Below are positions 61,827 through 64,000 of a stretch of 64,000 nt of DNA, piece after piece (the first letter of the stretch is position 1; the number at the start of each line of letters is the position of its first letter). Location: NCBI GenBank assembly GCA_020444515.1, contig JAHLKX010000003.1, positions 62,001-126,000 of the forward strand, given 5' to 3'. The position numbers and the translations under genes are program-made. This stretch comes from Bacteroidota bacterium (lineage in GTDB: Bacteria; Bacteroidota; Bacteroidia; Bacteroidales; JAADJA01). Under the pieces are notes generated by a model. The model saw only the letters and a program-made list of their open reading frames with translations, did not search any database and was not told the origin of the DNA.

Positions 61827-64000
61827 TTAGCTTTTCAGTGCTGCCAATTGCTCTTCAATCACCTTAATCCGGGATTCGGCATCCGACTTTTTCTTGCGTT
61901 CCTTTTCTACCACAGCCTCTGGCGCATTGTTTACAAAGCGCTCATTAGAAAGTTTTTTACCTACGGAAGCAAGAAATCCTTTCGTATATTTCAACTCTTC
62001 CTCCAGTTTGGCTACTTCCACTTCAATATCCAACGATTCGCCCAGTGGGACATAAAACTCGGTGGACCTTACAATGAAGGATGCCGCATTGGGAACCTTT
62101 TCTTTCACATAGCTGATCTCACAAACATTGCACAGTTTCATAATCACACTGTCGAAGGTACGATCCGGCTTTTCATCATTGTTTTTTCGGATAAACAAGT
62201 CGATGGCCTGCTTATTGGGAATATTTTTATCAGCTCTCAGTTTACGTATGGCAACTACAACCTCTTCTTCCTTAGCAAATCGTTCTAAAAGTGATGCATT
62301 ATAAGATTTTGGTTGCGGCAAATCAGCTACCATGATGGATTCCTTTTCGCCGCGTACATTCAAATGATGCCATATCTCTTCAGAAATGAAAGGAATGAAA
62401 GGATGCACCAGTTTCATCAGGTTTTCGAACAATCCAATGGTGGTTTCAAACGTCTTCCGGTCAATGGGTTTTTTATAGGCCGGTTTGATCATTTCGAGGT
62501 ACCATGAGCAAAAGTCATCCCAAACAAGTTTATATACCGCCATCAGCGCATCCGAGATCCGGTATTTATCATATTGATCATTGATAACTTCTATGGAGGC
62601 ATTCATTTGCGATTCGAACCACTTTACTGAAATAACTGCATAGGAAGGTTGCTCAATCTCATCATCCACTTCCCAGCCTTTTACGAGCCGTAATGCATTC
62701 CAAATTTTATTGCTAAAGTTTCTACCCTGTTCACAAAGTACCTCATCAAATGGCAGGTCGTTACCGGCCGGTGAAGTCAGCAACATACCAACCCGCACAC
62801 CATCAGCCCCGTACTTTTCAATCAATTCGATGGGATCAGGTGAATTACCCAGTGACTTTGACATTTTACGACCCAGCTTATCACGAACCATCCCGGTGAG
62901 GTACACATTCTTAAAGGGAATATCATTCCTGTACTCCAATCCTGCCATGATCATGCGGGCTACCCAAAAAAACAGGATATCAGGTGCCGTGATCAAGTCA
63001 TTGGTCGGATAATAATATTTAATGTCATCATTATCAGAATAACGGATTCCGTCGAATACAGAGATTGGCCAAAGCCATGAAGAGAACCAGGTATCAAGCA
63101 CGTCTTCATCCTGTTTCATATCTTCAATTTTAAGATCCGGAAGATCGAACTTTTTTCGGGCCAATTCCAATGCAGCTTCTTCTGTTTCGGCAACCACATG
63201 TTCTCCGTTGGGCAGATACCATGCCGGAATCCTTTGTCCCCACCAAAGCTGACGGGATATACACCAGTCACGCACATTCTCCATCCAATGCTGATAGGTA
63301 TTCTTGAACTTAGCCGGATGGAACTTAACGGTGTCGTTCATCACGGCATCAAGTGCAGGCTTGGCCATTTCTTTCATTTTCATGAACCATTGCATGGAGA
63401 GCTTTGGCTCGATCACCTCATCGGTTCGCTGCGAATAACCTACTTTATTGACATAATCTTCAATCTTAACAAGATTACTGTAGGCTTCCAGATCTTTGAC
63501 CACCTTATCCCGAGCTTCAAAACGATCGACCCCGATGTATAATTCTGCTTTCTCGCTAAGTGTACCATTATCATTAAAAATATCAATTGATTCCAGGTTA
63601 TGTCTGATCCCGATCTCATAGTCATTGATATCGTGTGCAGGCGTTATCTTCAGGCAACCTGTTCCAAATTCCATATCGACATAATCATCTTCAATGATGG
63701 GTACGGATCTGTTCACCAGCGGCACCAGCACCCGTTTTCCACGGAGGTCTTTAAAACGTTCATCGACCGGATTTATGCAAACAGCGGTATCTCCAAGAAT
63801 TGTTTCGGGTCGGGTGGTAGCAATGGTTACCCATTCATCTTCAGCTCCATCTACTTTATATCTTACATAATAAAGCTTTGACTGAACCTCTTTATAGATC
63901 ACCTCCTCATCAGAAAGTGCCGTTAACGCTTTTGGATCCCAGTTTACCATGCGCACACCACGGTAAATAAGGCCTTTGTTATAAAGATCAACAAACACCT
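61827..64000 (-). CDS. valS: valyl-tRNA synthetase, C-terminal part (partial)
   Basis: The frame runs to the window edge, so the N-terminus with the HIGH motif is missing; about 724 of roughly 870-880 residues are present. It contains the editing domain ([18 protein letters not shown], then [19 protein letters not shown]), the typical [31 protein letters not shown], and the KMSKS loop in [17 protein letters not shown]. The C-terminal arm (about the last 70 residues) is a coiled coil ([19 protein letters not shown]). It charges tRNA-Val. The GTG at 63998 is an internal Val codon, not a start. Confidence 0.95.
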   Translation of the reverse strand, partial: VFVDLYNKGLIYRGVRMVNWDPKALTALSDEEVIYKEVQSKLYYVRYKVDGAEDEWVTIATTRPETILGDTAVCINPVDERFKDLRGKRVLVPLVNRSVPIIEDDYVDMEFGTGCLKITPAHDINDYEIGIRHNLESIDIFNDNGTLSEKAELYIGVDRFEARDKVVKDLEAYSNLVKIEDYVNKVGYSQRTDEVIEPKLSMQWFMKMKEMAKPALDAVMNDTVKFHPAKFKNTYQHWMENVRDWCISRQLWWGQRIPAWYLPNGEHVVAETEEAALELARKKFDLPDLKIEDMKQDEDVLDTWFSSWLWPISVFDGIRYSDNDDIKYYYPTNDLITAPDILFFWVARMIMAGLEYRNDIPFKNVYLTGMVRDKLGRKMSKSLGNSPDPIELIEKYGADGVRVGMLLTSPAGNDLPFDEVLCEQGRNFSNKIWNALRLVKGWEVDDEIEQPSYAVISVKWFESQMNASIEVINDQYDKYRISDALMAVYKLVWDDFCSWYLEMIKPAYKKPIDRKTFETTIGLFENLMKLVHPFIPFISEEIWHHLNVRGEKESIMVADLPQPKSYNASLLERFAKEEEVVVAIRKLRADKNIPNKQAIDLFIRKNNDEKPDRTFDSVIMKLCNVCEISYVKEKVPNAASFIVRSTEFYVPLGESLDIEVEVAKLEEELKYTKGFLASVGKKLSNERFVNNAPEAVVEKERKKKSDAESRIKVIEEQLAALKS

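Noticed and set aside
61785..62288. 167-codon plus-strand open frame over the valS 3' end
   Set aside because: It is antisense to the ValS coiled-coil arm, rich in Phe and Leu from reverse reading, with no promoter or domain.
63998..64000. GTG at 63998 as the start of valS
   Set aside because: The frame continues to the window edge and the residues before the editing domain are internal ValS sequence; the HIGH region is missing, so the gene is simply cut.

Overview
The window looks like a chromosomal segment of a member of the Bacteroidota, probably a Bacteroidales or Marinilabiliales-type organism. Three independent signs support this. Two large secreted proteins end in type IX secretion (T9SS) C-terminal sorting domains. 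Many genes are preceded by the lineage-specific -7 promoter element TAnnTTTG, sometimes with TTTG about 19 bases upstream. The gene content (TreS-like enzyme beside a beta-phosphoglucomutase/GH65 fusion, C1 peptidase with T9SS tail, UvrA variant) also fits. By eye the GC content is near 40 percent. No rRNA, tRNA, CRISPR array, transposase or prophage gene was seen.

Layout. 0-7 kb (minus strand): the start of an alpha-amylase, a MazF/RHH toxin-antitoxin pair, two tandem uridine-kinase-like P-loop kinases, a HAD/GH65 phosphorylase fusion and a TreS-like GH13 enzyme. The last two could form a route from trehalose to maltose to beta-glucose-1-phosphate to glucose-6-phosphate. 7-20 kb: a T9SS-exported double C1 peptidase, a CAP-SPOR protein, sucD, mnmE, the GDP-fucose pair gmd-fcl, and a T9SS beta-helix/cadherin-repeat protein. 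A 760-base gene-free region with three perfect inverted repeats follows.

20-50 kb is a large Wzx/Wzy-type exopolysaccharide or capsule locus. The minus-strand arm runs from the initiating sugar transferase (wcaJ-like) through wza, wzc, a methyltransferase, an SGNH hydrolase, an MBOAT/SGNH acyltransferase pair, a nucleotide-sugar cassette (rfbF, SDR, rfbC-like, SAF-domain oxidoreductase, nucleotidyltransferase), glycosyltransferases, wzx, a wzy-like polymerase and a polysaccharide deacetylase. A second MBOAT/SGNH pair is convergent at the far end. The plus-strand arm, divergent from wcaJ, carries three glycosyltransferases, then an SxtJ / 49-residue DUF5989-like / carbamoyltransferase set and a DUF3124 lipoprotein. 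Many genes in this locus start with GTG or TTG.

50-64 kb is core metabolism and repair: a Cys/Met PLP enzyme with homoserine dehydrogenase, asd, lysC, lpd, a second rfbC-like gene, a lytic transglycosylase, uvrA, and valS cut by the window end. The most interesting places are the nucleotide-sugar cassette without a visible CDP-glucose dehydratase gene, the two regulatory intergenic regions flanking the polysaccharide arms, the SxtJ/DUF5989/carbamoyltransferase set, the twin kinases and the internally duplicated peptidase.
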